From NCBI GenBank assembly GCA_031835245.1, contig JAVKOQ010000046.1, positions 62,001 through 126,000 of the forward strand: a DNA stretch of 64,000 nt. Direction: 5' to 3'. How positions within the stretch are numbered: position 1 is the stretch's first letter; each line of letters starts with the position of its first letter. A program made the translations under genes and the position numbers. Source of the stretch: Balamuthia mandrillaris (lineage: Eukaryota; Discosea; Longamoebia; Balamuthiidae). Positions 33,872 through 45,094 of the stretch are shown here, piece after piece. The notes beneath the pieces are model-generated. The model ran no database searches, had not been told where the DNA came from, and worked only from the letters and a program-made list of their open reading frames with translations.

Positions 33872-34015
33872 TTACATGCACTTGTTGAGGTGGTGCTTGC
33901 TGACCTTGAACGCTTCGTATGTCGTAATGTTGGCGCCAGGCTTGGCAAGTCGTCGCCCAGAGGTAAGCTTTTCCGCGAAGGAGTTGAATGAGCTTTCAGA
34001 CCAGCTTTGCGCCAT
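33872..34015 (-). CDS. 47-residue conserved-looking microprotein
   Basis: A 48-codon frame on the minus strand with non-repetitive composition: MAQSWSESSFNSFAEKL, then SGRRLAKPGANITTYEAF, then KVSKHHLNKCM. It sits in a gap that otherwise lacks a gene. The frame stays open upstream to an acceptor-like TTCAG at about 34036 (SDWDRGID before the Met), so this may be the last exon of a slightly longer protein. No family recognised. The balanced composition and basic C-terminus suggest a real small protein, perhaps mitochondrial or ribosome-associated, but that is a guess. Confidence 0.45.
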   Translation of the reverse strand: MAQSWSESSFNSFAEKLTSGRRLAKPGANITTYEAFKVSKHHLNKCM

Positions 34016-34178
34016 ATCTATCCCTCTGTCCCAGTCGCTGAATGTTATTGAATAATCCGAAAAAATATTGTAAATTAGTCGAATAATAGTGAGAACTTGT
34101 TGATAATTGTTTTCATTTCAACAGTTATTGCTCGACGTTGATAATAATTGGTTTGGGTGCAAATAGAAAGAAAGAAAG

Positions 34179-34951
34179 ATGAAGGAAGAAGAAGCGTCGC
34201 GGCTGAGGTCGCCGCCCAAAGAGGGAGCCGAAGAACGGGCAGCTAAGCAGGAGAGCGAGGGCAGAACAAAGAGAAGTCGTAGTCACAGTCACAGTCGACA
34301 CAGAAGCCGCAGCAAAAGTCAGAGCCCAAGTCGAAGCAGAGACAGAAAGAGGCGTCGAAAGAAAGATGACAAAGACGGGCGAGAAGAGAGGAGAAGCAGC
34401 AGTGGCAGCAGGAGAAGAGAGAAGAGGAGCCCTTCTTCTTCGTCTCCCTCCACCTCGGACGCGTCCGAGGACTCTGACTCTGATAGCAGCAGCCGCCAAA
34501 GGAGACACCGAAGGGAGAAGAAAGAGGACAAGAAGAAGAGAAAGAAAGAGAAAGAGCGAAAGCAGCGGAGGAAGGACAAGAAGGACAAGAAGAAGAAGAA
34601 GAAGCGGCAGACGGAGGGCTCCACCAAGACGGTGCCTCAGTGGGGGGCCTACGGCATCGTGCGCGAGGCCGACCTCTTCACCAAGCAGCCCGAGTTCACG
34701 GCCTACCTGCTGGAGGTGAAGAGGACCTCCCCCGAGGGGCTGAGCAACTGGGAGAGGAAGAACCTGTGGAAGGACTTTATGGAGGACTACAACACGGCCA
34801 CCATGCCCTCCAAGAAGTACTACAACCTCGCCGCCTGGGAGTACAAGCAGCGGGCCAAGCAGCTGAAGCGCATGCAGAAGCTGGAGAAAAAAGGGTTTGT
34901 CCTCTTGTCGTTTCTTTCTTTCTTTCTTGTCGTTTCTTTCTTTCTTTCGTT

Positions 34952-35023
<72 letters not shown>

Positions 35024-35031
35024 TTTCTTTC

Positions 35032-35102
<71 letters not shown>

Positions 35103-35108
35103 GTCGTT

Positions 35109-35191
<83 letters not shown>

Positions 35192-35425
35192 CTCTCTATC
35201 TCTCTCTTCCTATCAAGTGTCCTTATTGTATTATTGCATCGCAGGATCTACCCACCAGACCCCAGCGAGGAGCCAAAGGCCTCCTCCTCCTCTGCCCTGA
35301 TAGACGACCAGGAGGCCTTGCGACAGGCGAGAAGAAAGAGGAGAGAGGAGGAAGCCTTCCAAAGAGCCTACAGGGAAAGGCGGATCGAAAAAATGACGGA
35401 GGAGTTCTCCAAACACAATTCTTGA
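34179..35425 (+). CDS. RS-rich nuclear protein, probable splicing-associated
   Basis: 298 residues from exons 34179-34894 and 35245-35425. The N-terminal half is Arg/Ser and Lys/Glu rich (SHSHSRHRSRSKSQSPSRSR), typical of spliceosome-linked proteins. A folded block follows (about 155-240): WGAYGIVREADLFTKQPEFT, then NLWKDFMEDYNTATMPSKKY. I recall similar blocks in uncharacterised RS-rich proteins of plants and animals but cannot name the family. The C-terminus is a charged helix (ARRKRREEEAFQRAYRERR). Exon 1 is unusually GC-rich from 34620 to 34890. The single intron is nearly filled by a TTTC array. Confidence 0.82.
34905..35195. repeat. (TTTC)n array in the intron of the RS-rich gene
   Basis: Roughly 290 bases of TTTC with short TTGTCGTTTC interruptions at about 34908, 34928 and 35102. 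It lies between the 5' splice site at 34895 and the acceptor at 35244 and gives long artificial Phe/Leu/Ser frames. Confidence 0.96.
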
Positions 35426-35583
35426 CGAATAATGATGAATTATTGTCGATACCACGAATATTTTCGATTAAGGTGATTGTGATCAATATTTTATCTTTAT
35501 TAGGTTAACATTTAAGGAGGAAACGGCGATAAAGAACGATAAATCATAATAAAAGGAAAAAGAAAAGGAAAAAGAAGAGAGGG

Positions 35584-36749
35584 ATGTGGAGAAGCAAAGC
35601 AGCAGCGGCGGTAGCGGCTCGATCGACGACCAGCTCCAGCGGTGCCTTGCGCGCCAGCGTAACTGGCAGGTCTGGTCTTTTGTCCCACACCCAGAGGTTG
35701 TCCATTCATTCCTTCCAGCGCCTTCCCAAGACATCCTCCTTCCTTCCTTCCTCTTCTTTGTCATTGTCGTCACCTCCGTCGTCGCCATCCTCGTCTCCTT
35801 CTTCGGCTTCCTACAGCACCACCGCTTCAGCTGTACACTCGAAGAAAGCGTTGGAGAATCAGGTCAAGTACGCCAACGTGTTGCGCTACATTGAGGCCTA
35901 TCGCTCTCACGGACACTTGCAGGCTCAACTCGACCCTCTCCACCGACAGAAACAAAGGTTTGCTTCTTCCTCTCTTTCTCTCTCTCCCTCTCTGACCTGC
36001 AAAGGATGAGTAGCTCCACGGCGGAAAAGGTGTTGGAGGCTTCGCTCTACGGAGTGGACAAGCTGCCCGGCGACGCGCAGATCCCATTGGAAGGGCTGCT
36101 CCACATCGAAGGAAAGACCAGCGCCACAGTGGAGGAGATTACGGCTCACCTCCGTGCTACTTATTGTCGGCATATTGGTGCGGAGTTGAGTCATTTGGAG
36201 GTTCTCTTCTCCTCTCTCTGTCCTTTGCCTATGTTCTCCTCTTCCCCTCTTTACCTTCCTCTCTCTCTCCTCCCTCTCTCCTTCTTCTCCTTCCTTACCC
36301 TGTCTCTTGTTGGAATAAAAAAGGAACCAGAAGAACAAGCGTGGTTGGCAGAGCAACTGGAGAAAGCCGCAACCAAGAAGTTCTCATCGGAGGAGCGTAA
36401 GAGCTTGTTCCAACTGCTTCAACACTCGGAGGCCTTTGACCACTTTCTTCAAACCAAGTTCAACTTTGTGAAGCGTTATGGCCTTGAAGGCTGCGAGGCG
36501 ATGGTCCCCTGCTTGGACACCATCTTCTCCTCCGCCACGCAGCAGGCTGATGTGAAGGACATCGTCATCAGCATGCCTCATCGTGGCAGGTTGAACTTTC
36601 TTGTTGGTCCATTGAAGTATCCCGCTGGCCATATCTTCCGGAAGATCAAAGGCCTCAGCGAAGCTCCCGAGCAAACTAGCAACTACAAAGGCACCGGCGA
36701 CGTCCTTTCTCACATCGGTATGAATCACTCTCCTTTACTTCTCTCTTTA

Positions 36750-36785
<36 letters not shown>

Positions 36786-37492
36786 GTCTCTCTCAACATA
36801 CGTTCGTTATTGCAGGACAAAGCGTGGATCTTGAATATGGCGGCAAAAAAGTTCATGTCTCCCTCATTCACAACCCGTCCCACTTGGAGGCCGCTAACCC
36901 TGTGGCCATGGGTAAAGCCAGAGCCAAATTGGAGCACAACGCCGATCCTTCCTCCGCTTTGTGCATCATGATTCACGGTGATGCTGCTTTTCCTGCTCAG
37001 GTTGCCTTTGCGTTTTTGCCCCTCTTTTCGCACTTCTTGTTCCCTCTCTAACATTTTGACAAACATTGAAAAATAATAATAATCACAAGGGGGTGGTAGC
37101 GGAGACCTTCCTTCTTTCACAGTTGGCTGACTTCACTGTGGGCGGCGCCGTGCACGTTGTGGTCAACAACCAAGTTGGCTTTACAACCGAACCACACAAA
37201 GGCCGTTCCTCTCGATACTGCTCCGACATTGGCAAGATGGTCAACACGCCTGCTCTTCATGTCAACGCGGAGGACCCTGAATCTGTTGTTTTGGCTGCCT
37301 CCATCGCCACTGCCTACAGGAACAAGTTCAAGAAGGACATCATCCTTGACTTGATCGGTTATCGCCGTTATGGTCATAACGAGTTGGACGAACCGTCTTT
37401 CACACAACCGACCATGTACAGCCACATCCGTTCTCGTCCTAGTGTGGTTAAGAACTATGCTGAACGTTTGATTGTACGTACAGTGGAGAGAA

Positions 37493-37540
<48 letters not shown>

Positions 37541-39382
37541 ATGGAGCCTGAACTCACTATGGGTTGTGGTTAATATTAGAGCGACAATGTGATCCGTTCG
37601 GAGGACGTACAGTCAGGCAAGGATGCCATCAACAAGGAATTTGAACAAGAGTATGCTGTATCTGACAAGGAAATGCCTGGAGTATGTGTTGTTTTGTTGT
37701 CCTGTGTTGTTTGAAAAAGGCTTTGCTCTTTGTTGCCAACCACTAAATTGCTTTACAAACCTAGCTGACATGGTTGGAAGGCAAATGGAAGGCTTGCAAG
37801 GAAGCCTCCGACATGACTGCGTCAGTAGACACTGGTGTTTCTACCGACGTACTGCTGGAGGTTGGCGAATCTTCCATCAACACACATGGCAAGGTTTGAG
37901 TGCTCAATATCCATCCCATTTTTATTGTTCTCTTCGTTGACATTTTTTTTCTTTGGTTCGTTTTAGAATATTCACAGCAGACTGCAAAATCATTACTGCA
38001 AGCCCAGAAAGACCAAACTAGAGAGCCAAGGAAAGATCGACTGGGCAACTGCCGAGGCTCTTGCAGTAGGCTCTCTGCTTCTTCAAGGTCTTGCTCTTCC
38101 ATCTATTTCTTGAATGTACCAAGTTCTTATCTCTTTTTTTTTCTCCTCAAACAAAGATTACAATGTGAGGTTCTGCGGACAGGACGTTGGGCGTGGCACA
38201 TTCTCGCATCGTCACTTCCGTTTGGTGGATCAAAAGACGGACGAGTTTGTCATTCCTCTCAACCACATCCGTCCTACCCAGCAAGGCCGCCTGAGTGTGC
38301 GTCTTCCTCCTTCTCCATGTCCATAACATTACGTTGCTCATAAGGACACCAAATGATTCTCTATTAAAACAAAAATAGGTGGTGGATAGTCCTCTCTCTG
38401 AACTTGCCGTTATGGGCTTTGGTAACTTTCTCCTCTTCTCTGCTCCTCTCTCTTCTTTCTTTTGTTAACAAAAACAAACAGAATACGGATACAGTTTGGA
38501 GGACCCAAAGACCCTTCCCATCTGGGAGGCTCAATTCGGTGACTTCTCCAACACCGCCCAAGTGACCATCGACCAGTTCATCAGCAGCAGCGAGGAGAAG
38601 TGGTGGCGCCAAACGGGAATGGTGCTCCTCCTCCCTCACGGCTTTGACGGCGCCGGCCCCGAGCACTCCTCCTGCCGCATGGAGCGATACCTGCAGGCCT
38701 GCAACACCGCCGACAGCGTGGAGCAAGAGCAGGAGCACAACCGCGTGGTCAACATGAGCGTGGTCTACCCCTCCACCCCCGCCAACTACTTCCATCTGCT
38801 GCGCAGGCAGATGGTGAGGGAGTACAGAAAGCCGTTGGTGGTGGTGGGACCAAAAACCATGCTCAGGCATCCTGCTGTGGTGTCGGAGTTGGCGGATATG
38901 GCTCCTGGCACTCATTTCTTGCCCGTTCTCCCTGATACCTTTGTTGATCCTTCTCAGTACGTTTCTTCCTTCTTCTTCCTTCTTCTCTCAAAACTAACAA
39001 AACACAAAAAAGAGTGGAGAAAGTAATCTTCTGCACAGGTAAACTGTACTACGACCTGGCCAAGGAGCGGGAGAGCAAAGGCCTCAAAGACACCGCCTTG
39101 GTGCGGGTGGAGGAGTTCTCCCCGTTCCCCTACCACCTCCTCTCCCAACAGATCCAGTCCTTCGGCAACGCGCGAAGCTTCAAGTGGGTGCAAGAGGAGC
39201 CGCAGAACATGGGCGCCTGGTCCTACGTTCGCCCTCGCTTGAACTCGTTGCTGGCCAGGGAGAGCAAGGCCGAGGCGGAGCTGAGCTATGTGGGTCGGCC
39301 GCCGGCCGGTGCTCCTGCCGTTGGCATCTCTGCTCTCCACAAGCAACAAGTCAGCCATATCATGGAGAAGTGCTTTGCTTAA
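35584..39382 (+). CDS. DHTKD1: 2-oxoadipate dehydrogenase E1 (DHTKD1)
   Basis: Thiamine-diphosphate E1 subunit that converts 2-oxoadipate to glutaryl-CoA in mitochondrial lysine and tryptophan breakdown. Twelve exons: 35584-35957, 36005-36200, 36324-36717, 36816-37000, 37090-37473, 37580-37681, 37765-37893, 37967-38087, 38157-38296, 38379-38421, 38482-38956, 39013-39382; 970 residues. A Ser-rich basic presequence precedes [14 protein letters not shown]. Key blocks: [57 protein letters not shown] (cofactor site) and [11 protein letters not shown]. It fits DHTKD1 better than [33 protein letters not shown] and the end [20 protein letters not shown] align with DHTKD1, and the N-terminal extension of OGDH is missing. 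Confidence 0.92.
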
Positions 39383-39515
39383 TCTGATCCCACCCAAACT
39401 TCTTTTTTTTTTTGATCAGCCTTCAAGATAAGAATAGAGGAGCTTTGTTTTTAAAAAAAGATAGGTTGTCTCTTTGTTTTCAAAAGATCAAATCGGTGTT
39501 ATGATGTATATACAA

Positions 39516-39551
<36 letters not shown>

Positions 39552-39598
39552 AGAGAGGGAGAAGAGAGATAAATAATAATAATATGATGAAATGTGTT

Positions 39599-39940
39599 TT
39601 AAAACGGGGTGGTGGAAAGTTTGGGTCCGTTGTCGACTTTCTCGATGCCTTCCTCGGCGGGACCCAAGTAAGGCTTCTCCTGGAGCTCCTTGAGCCGCTT
39701 CTTGTGCAGCTTTGTCTTGAAGTGGGTCTTCATGGCCTCCTCGCCGATGAAATAGCGGTGGCAATGCGGGCAATAGAACTGCCCTTTGCCGGGGAGGTCC
39801 AGGTCCAGCACCTGCACCACGCGGCCTTTCTTCATCTCCTCGTAGATCTGGTCCACGTCCTTGGCCCTCTTTTTGGTGCTCCACCGCTTTCGGTGGGACT
39901 TGTCGTCCTTGTGCGTCCGCTTCGGCCTGTTGCGTCCCAT
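39599..39940 (-). CDS. ZNF593: ZNF593/Bud20 ribosome-biogenesis zinc finger
   Basis: Small nuclear shuttling factor that accompanies pre-60S ribosomal particles during export. Single exon of 113 residues, as expected for the family. The N-terminus MGRNRPKRTHKDDKSHRKRW is almost invariant in homologues and fixes the start; the frame is open upstream to 40009 but that part is low-complexity Lys/Arg/Glu. One C2H2 finger is seen: CPHCHRYFIGEEAMKTHFKT plus KLHKK. A GA microsatellite (39518-39540) lies just past the stop. Confidence 0.93.
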   Translation of the reverse strand: MGRNRPKRTHKDDKSHRKRWSTKKRAKDVDQIYEEMKKGRVVQVLDLDLPGKGQFYCPHCHRYFIGEEAMKTHFKTKLHKKRLKELQEKPYLGPAEEGIEKVDNGPKLSTTPF

Positions 39941-40152
39941 TTTTTCTCTTTCTTCTTGTCTCTTTCTTCTCTTTCTTTCTTTTTTCTTTCTTTTCTCAGT
40001 AATTCTCACGTCGTCATTAAAAAGAGTTTCGTGTCGTCATTGTAATTTCCTCTTCGGGTCGTCCTTGTGAAACTTGTAGCGTCGTCACGACATATTGTTT
40101 ATTATTGCAATAATTATAACTTTAGAAAAGTCGTTAAAAACGTTAACGTCTT
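39941..40152. promoter_or_regulatory. ZNF593 upstream region with spaced GTCGTC elements
   Basis: Between ZNF593 and the HADH-like gene, both minus. GTCGTC occurs at about 40010, 40033, 40058 and 40081, three followed by A, at 23-25 base intervals, and then an AT-rich stretch with inverted ATTGCAATAATTATAA. It is the likely ZNF593 promoter. Confidence 0.4.
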
Positions 40153-41972
40153 TTATTGTTTGTTATGCTCGTAGAAGCCACGCCCAGACTTGACGCCTGT
40201 TTCGTTCATTGTCAAAGGGATGTTCAATCATACAAGAAGGAGAAGAAGAAAACGAAGAAGAGCAAGAAGAAGAACAACAACATAAGACAACATAAGACAA
40301 CGAAAATTATTAAAGAGAAAGAAACATCAACAAAAAAGAATGAGAAGAAAGAAACGCGGAAAGAAACGAAAAGAAAGCACAAACACAAAAAGGAGGGAAG
40401 TATATGTACCTAACCAACCGGCGTCCACGTACTTAATGAGCAAGGGGCACGGTCTGTACTTGTCATCTCCAAGTTGGGAGTGCAACACACGCCTGTGTTG
40501 TTTTTTTGTCAGTGAGAGCAGAATTCATTTACAATATAAAGAGTGAGAGAGACGCACATGATAGCAAGGCAAGTGTCAAGACCAATAAAGTCAGCCAACT
40601 GAAGAGGTCCCATCGGCATGTTGCATCCAAGTTTCATCGTCACATCTATGTCCTCTCTGGAGCCCAATCCCTAAACAAATACAAAGTTAAACGAGGAAAA
40701 GGAGAGCAGCAGAGAAAAAGCGAAACAAGATGACGAGCAGGAAGAGAAACATACATCTTGAAGAGCCATAACGGCCTCGTTAATGTAGGGCATGAGCAAC
40801 CTGTTAGCAATGAAGCCAGGGCGATCATCGGACCTGGCGGTGGTCTTGCCCATGGCCTCTGCCAGTTTGAGGGTCGTGTCCAAAGTTTCAGAGGAGGTGG
40901 CCAATCCTGGAATGATTTCTACCAACTTCATAACAGGCACTGGATTCATCTGAAATAATGGTGAATTGGTGTTAACCGTCAAGAGAGAGAGAGAGTGAGA
41001 GAGAAGAAACAAACGTACAAAGTGCATGCCGATCACTTTGTCGGGACGTTGGGTGAACGCAGCAATCTTAGTGATGGAAATGGAGGAGGTATTGGTGGCC
41101 AGAATGGCAGTGGGTGCAGTGGCCTTCTCGACCTCCTTAAATATCTTTTCCTTGACGGCAACGTCTTCCGTAACGGCCTGTTATATGAGTTATTTTTAGG
41201 GTCGTTTTGGTTTTATCGTTGTTGCTTGTCACGCGTTAAAGCGTTACTTACTTCAACGACAAAGTCAACAGAGTCAAACGCTTTAAAATCGGTCGTGACG
41301 CTGATCCGCTTCTTCGTGTCCTGCACCTCCTCAGCGGTCATCTTTCCTTTGGCCACATTCTTCTCGAATAACTTGTCTACCAGGAGAAAGCAGAAAAGAG
41401 GTGATATTAGAAAGCAATGCCAGGACAGAACGAAACTCCAAGAAAGAAAGAGTGTAAGACTACGAGAGAGAGAAGGAGAAGGAGAGAAGAGGAACAACTA
41501 TTGTTTAAGAGCGAGAGAGAGAGAGAGAGAGAGAGGAGGACGGCAAGCATACCCATGAGCTTCATGGACTTTTGGATGCTGGCCTCGTTGGCGTCCATCA
41601 GGACAACGTCGAGCTTGGCCGTTTGGGCGGCCACTTGGGCAATGCCCGCTCCCATCTGTCCAGCTCCAATCACGCCAACCTTCCTCACCTTTTGTTTGGA
41701 TTTCAAAAGTGGGAATGCTAAGCAAGGAGAAGAACAAGGAGGAGAAGGAGAAAAAGAATGAACGAAACCGGATTGGCAGCATAGAGGCGAGTTTGAGCGG
41801 AAGCTGAGGCTGAGAGTAACGATGATTGGCCCAACGGCTGAATTGTTCGTTGGTGGTTCAGCACCACTGGAGTGAGAAACAAAAAAAAAGGGAGGGTGGC
41901 TCTTACCACGCGACGAACCGCGGTGCCAGCAGCGAGGTCGACGAAGCTCTTCTTAGCGCCTGCTCTCCACAT
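40153..41972 (-). CDS. 3-hydroxyacyl (3-hydroxybutyryl)-CoA dehydrogenase
   Basis: NAD-dependent oxidation of (S)-3-hydroxyacyl-CoA to 3-ketoacyl-CoA, expected in the mitochondrion. Nine exons (minus): 41907-41972, 41769-41837, 41553-41688, 41252-41376, 41019-41177, 40755-40949, 40558-40670, 40410-40492, 40153-40196; 329 residues. The first 45 residues are basic and Ser/Ala-rich (presequence). The Rossmann loop is [18 protein letters not shown]; the catalytic His lies in [33 protein letters not shown] and [12 protein letters not shown] follow. The end ([26 protein letters not shown]) is closer to bacterial 3-hydroxybutyryl-CoA dehydrogenases (Hbd/PaaH type) than to animal HADH, by my memory of those families. 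It would fit the crotonyl-CoA end of the pathway that DHTKD1 and GCDH feed. Confidence 0.9.
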
Positions 41973-42387
41973 CGTTTTTCTCCTTTTTCTTCTTATTCGG
42001 TTCTCGCTCTGCCCAATAATTTTATCGATATATTCCATTTTTTAACAATAATTTTATTTAAGCTGAAGTCACCAATCAAAAATCAAAAGGGAATGTCTAC
42101 AAATATGTCAAGCAGATAATAGCCGGTATTAATTGTCGACTTTAATATCTGCTCGAAAAGAAATGGCAAGGCAAAAAACAGCAGCAAAAAAGTTTCTGCG
42201 TGTAGCTCAGTTTTAGCGGGGATAACAATAAGTATCCACTAGGACCACTACTAAACCGGACCATTGCGCGTTGGACATGTTAAAAATGGCGGTTAAACGA
42301 GGAGTCATAAAGTAACGGTTTGATGAAAAATTCAAAAAAAAAAAAGTAAAAATCGGAAAAAGAAAAAAAGAAAAAGAAGAAAAGAAA
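41973..42387. promoter_or_regulatory. Divergent promoter, HADH-like / PUB-PP2C
   Basis: A 415-base divergent gap with no gene seen. AT-rich blocks at 42015-42065, one GTCGAC at 42135-42140 flanked by AATT and TTTAAT, and an A-rich run before the plus-strand ATG. Confidence 0.4.
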
Positions 42388-44960
42388 ATGAATAGAAGTT
42401 TAACGACGACGACGACGAAGAAGAAGAAGAAAGAGCCGCCCACCCGAGTCACGCGCAAGGAGTCGTTCGGCGGGAGTGTGGTCATCATACGGGACTCGGA
42501 GAGCGAGGAGGAGGAGGAGGAGAAGGAGAGGGCGGCCAACCGCCTCCCGCGCGGCGCCGAGAACAGCTCCGACGAAGATGAGAACCGAAAGATCGAAAAG
42601 ATCCTAAAGATGCAGAAGAAGAAGTACGTGGAGGAGGTGGAGGCCGCCCGTCGCCGCCGCCGCATGGAACGACGGAAGCGGAGAGAGGCGGAGAGAAAGC
42701 AGGCAGCCATGAAAGAAGAAGAAACACAGCAACAAGAAGGAGAACCAAAGCAGCGCCGCTCTCCCTCGCCGCTGCGGGAGGAGAGACAGCATCGACAGCA
42801 CCGTCGGCGTCGACGCAAGGGAGAGAAAGGAGGAGACGAGGAAGAGAAAGAGAACCGGAACGCAGAACAAGTGGTGAAGAGCGAGGAGAAGACCACTACC
42901 ACAACGCAGAAGCAAGAAGAGGAAGAAGAAGAAGGAGAATGGATAATAAAGGAGGAGGAACAAGAGGGAGGCGGAGCAGGAGGAGGAGGAGAGGCGGAAG
43001 AAAAGGACACGAGTTCGGAGGAAGACCTGTTGGAGCTGTCGTCGGAGCCGTCTGACCTGCCGCCGGAGAATGAGGAGGAGGATGAGAGCGGGCATGAGGA
43101 GGCGGGCCAAGAACTGAACCAAGTACTTTCTTCTTTCTTCTGTCTTTCTTTTTTTTCCGCCTGTTCCTCTCTTTTGTCGTTTCTCTCTTCTCTGCTTCTC
43201 TGTTCGTGGTTCTCTTTCTCCTTGTTCTTGTTCTTGTTCTTGTTCTTGTTCTTGTTCTTGTTCTTGTTCTTGTTCTTGTTCTTGTTCTTGTTCTTGTTCT
43301 TGTTCTTGTTCTTGTTCTTGTTCTTGTTCTTGTTCTTGTTCTTGTTCTTGTTCTTGTTCTTGTTCTTCTTCTTGTTCTTGTTCTTCTTCTTGTTCTTGTT
43401 CTTCTTCTTCGTGTTCTTGTTCTTGTTCTTGTTCTTCGTGTTCTTGTTCTTGTTCTTCGTGTTCTTGTTCTTGTTCTTGTTCTTCGTGTTCTTGTTCTTG
43501 TTCTTGTTCTTCTTCTTCTTCTTCCCTGCACCAAGAGCTCACCATTCCACAAACACAAACCAATATAGTTAGAGGAGAGCATGCTCATATTGCGAAAGGC
43601 CATTACCGATGAGAAGCAGCTAACATCCATGCTGAACAGTCTCGTCTTGTTCATAAAGCGGTACCCCCGCATTCGCATTGCGCATCCAAAGCTGACGCCG
43701 GAGGGAGTTGCATTGCTGCGAGCGGTTGGTTTTGAGGAGGAGAACGGCTATCTCATCACTACACCACGGAACCGTGACCTCATCAAAAAGAACGGGGACT
43801 GGGTCGCCGACGAATTGGCAAAACTCCAAGGCACTTACGTTCCTGTCAAGAAGGTAATTGAGTCTTCTCCCCTCTTTCTATTCTCTTTCTAGATTCTCCC
43901 TCGCCTCTTTTCTCTCTTGTTATTGCTGTTGTTTTGTTTTGGCTTCTTTTGGGTGATGCGAACAAAAATTGCAGCCGATTATAAGAAGGGCAACATCAGA
44001 TGACCTCTTGCGGGACAGTGTGCGTTATCCAACGGGGCATGCTGACACTAAAGGGAGAAGAGAGTACATGGAGGATAGGGCTGTGTTGTTGGGAGGCTTT
44101 GTGAAAGGGCGACAGTCGGAAGATTACTTTGCTGTATTTGATGGGCACGGCGGTGCTGATGCTGCTGAGTTTGCTGCTCTCAATCTTCACAGAAACTTGG
44201 AAGCACAACTTACGGTCTCTCTCATTCTCTTTGCTTATTCTTTCTGTCTTTCTCATTCTTGCTTATTCTTTTTGTGACTTTACAACAGAAACTAAAAGAT
44301 CCGGTTAAAAGCTTGAAGGCAGCATTTGTAGAGACTCACAAACAAATCATCAACGAGAACGTGCAAGGCGGCACCACAGCGCTGGTCTGCTTCTGCCAAG
44401 GGGATCGGATGTACATCGCCAACGCGGGAGACTCTCGTGCTGTCCTTCACTCCAACAAACACAAAGCCTTGCGGATCACCGTCGATCACAAACCCAATAA
44501 CCCTATCGAGAAGAAGCGAATCAAGGAGAGAGGAGGAAAGGTCACGCATGCTTGGTGGTTCAGTAAGTGTTATCGTGTGAATGGAATACTTGCTGTGGCT
44601 AGGGCTCTTGGCGATGCGTTCATCCATGAGGTCATCACCTCTGAGCCTGATGTCTTTGATGTAAGTGAACATATTACAGGCACTAACGGCTTCATTATCC
44701 TTGGTACTTTTTGCTTTCTGCATCCCATCTATTCTCCATTTCTGCTTCACTCTTCCTTACCGTATTCTCTCTCTCTCTCTCTCTCTCTCTGTACAGCATG
44801 TGATGGATTGTGGGACGTATGCTCGGACGCAAAAGCGGTGAAGATAGCTTCAGCTTCAGAAGACCCACGAAAAGCAAGTCGTCTGCTGATGAATTATGCC
44901 TACCGCAAGGGAAGTACCGACAACATCACCGTCATCGTCATTCGCTTTTGGCGGAAATGA
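42388..44960 (+). CDS. PUB domain-PP2C phosphatase fusion
   Basis: Predicted Mg/Mn-dependent Ser/Thr phosphatase tethered to p97/VCP or a similar partner, 612 residues. Exons: 42388-43122, 43569-43853, 43975-44214, 44289-44703, 44797-44960. Residues 1-245 are charged low complexity. A PUB-like domain follows at about 250-335 (LVLFIKRYPRIRIAHPKLTP, GVALLRAVGFEEENGYLITT). The PP2C domain runs from about 345 to the end and is complete: GHADTKGRREYMEDRAVL, the metal motif FAVFDGHGGADAAEF, GGTTALV, IANAGDSRAVL, AVARALGDAF, ACDGLWDVCSD and STDNITVIVIRF. The join of exon 1 to exon 2 is in phase and crosses the TTCTTG array; if exon 1 is a separate gene, the PUB-PP2C protein could start at Met 43581. 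The PUB and PP2C parts are linked across an ordinary intron with phase kept. Confidence 0.82.
43220..43520. repeat. (TTCTTG)n hexanucleotide array in PUB-PP2C intron 1
   Basis: About 300 bases of TTCTTG/GTTCTT, perfect from 43221 to 43365 and then interrupted by TTCTTC and TTCGTG variants. It is entirely intronic and pyrimidine-rich on the sense strand. Long Leu/Val/Phe and Glu/Gln frames through it are artefacts. Confidence 0.96.
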
Positions 44961-45094
44961 AAAACATAACTAAGTTGGACTCGTGCTTATTTATTTCTTT
45001 TCTTTTCTTTTCTTTTCTTGTAAGTAAAGTAACATTCCGTCTCCTTTGATAACCAGTCGTTATGCGCTCTTTCTTTCGTTTTATGTTATTGTTT

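Noticed and set aside
34897-35508. Phe/Leu/Ser-repeat membrane-like protein
   Set aside because: Translation of the intronic (TTTC)n array joined to the out-of-frame second exon of the RS-rich gene.
35584-39382. 2-oxoglutarate dehydrogenase (OGDH) rather than DHTKD1
   Set aside because: The E1 core motifs are shared, but the N-terminal region, [14 protein letters not shown] and the C-terminal [16 protein letters not shown] follow DHTKD1, and the OGDH N-terminal extension is missing.
43220-43520. CRISPR-like or other regularly spaced repeat array
   Set aside because: Units are contiguous hexamers without spacers; it is a simple intronic microsatellite in a eukaryotic gene.
42604-43678. Glu/Gln-repeat and Arg/Thr-repeat proteins on the minus strand
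   Set aside because: They are antisense translations of the (TTCTTG)n intron and the charged exon of the PUB-PP2C gene.
44661-44679. 19-base intron in the PP2C domain
   Set aside because: GTAAGT...TTACAG looks like an intron, but reading through gives VFDVSEHITGTNGFIIL, the expected PP2C sequence, and 19 bases is too short.
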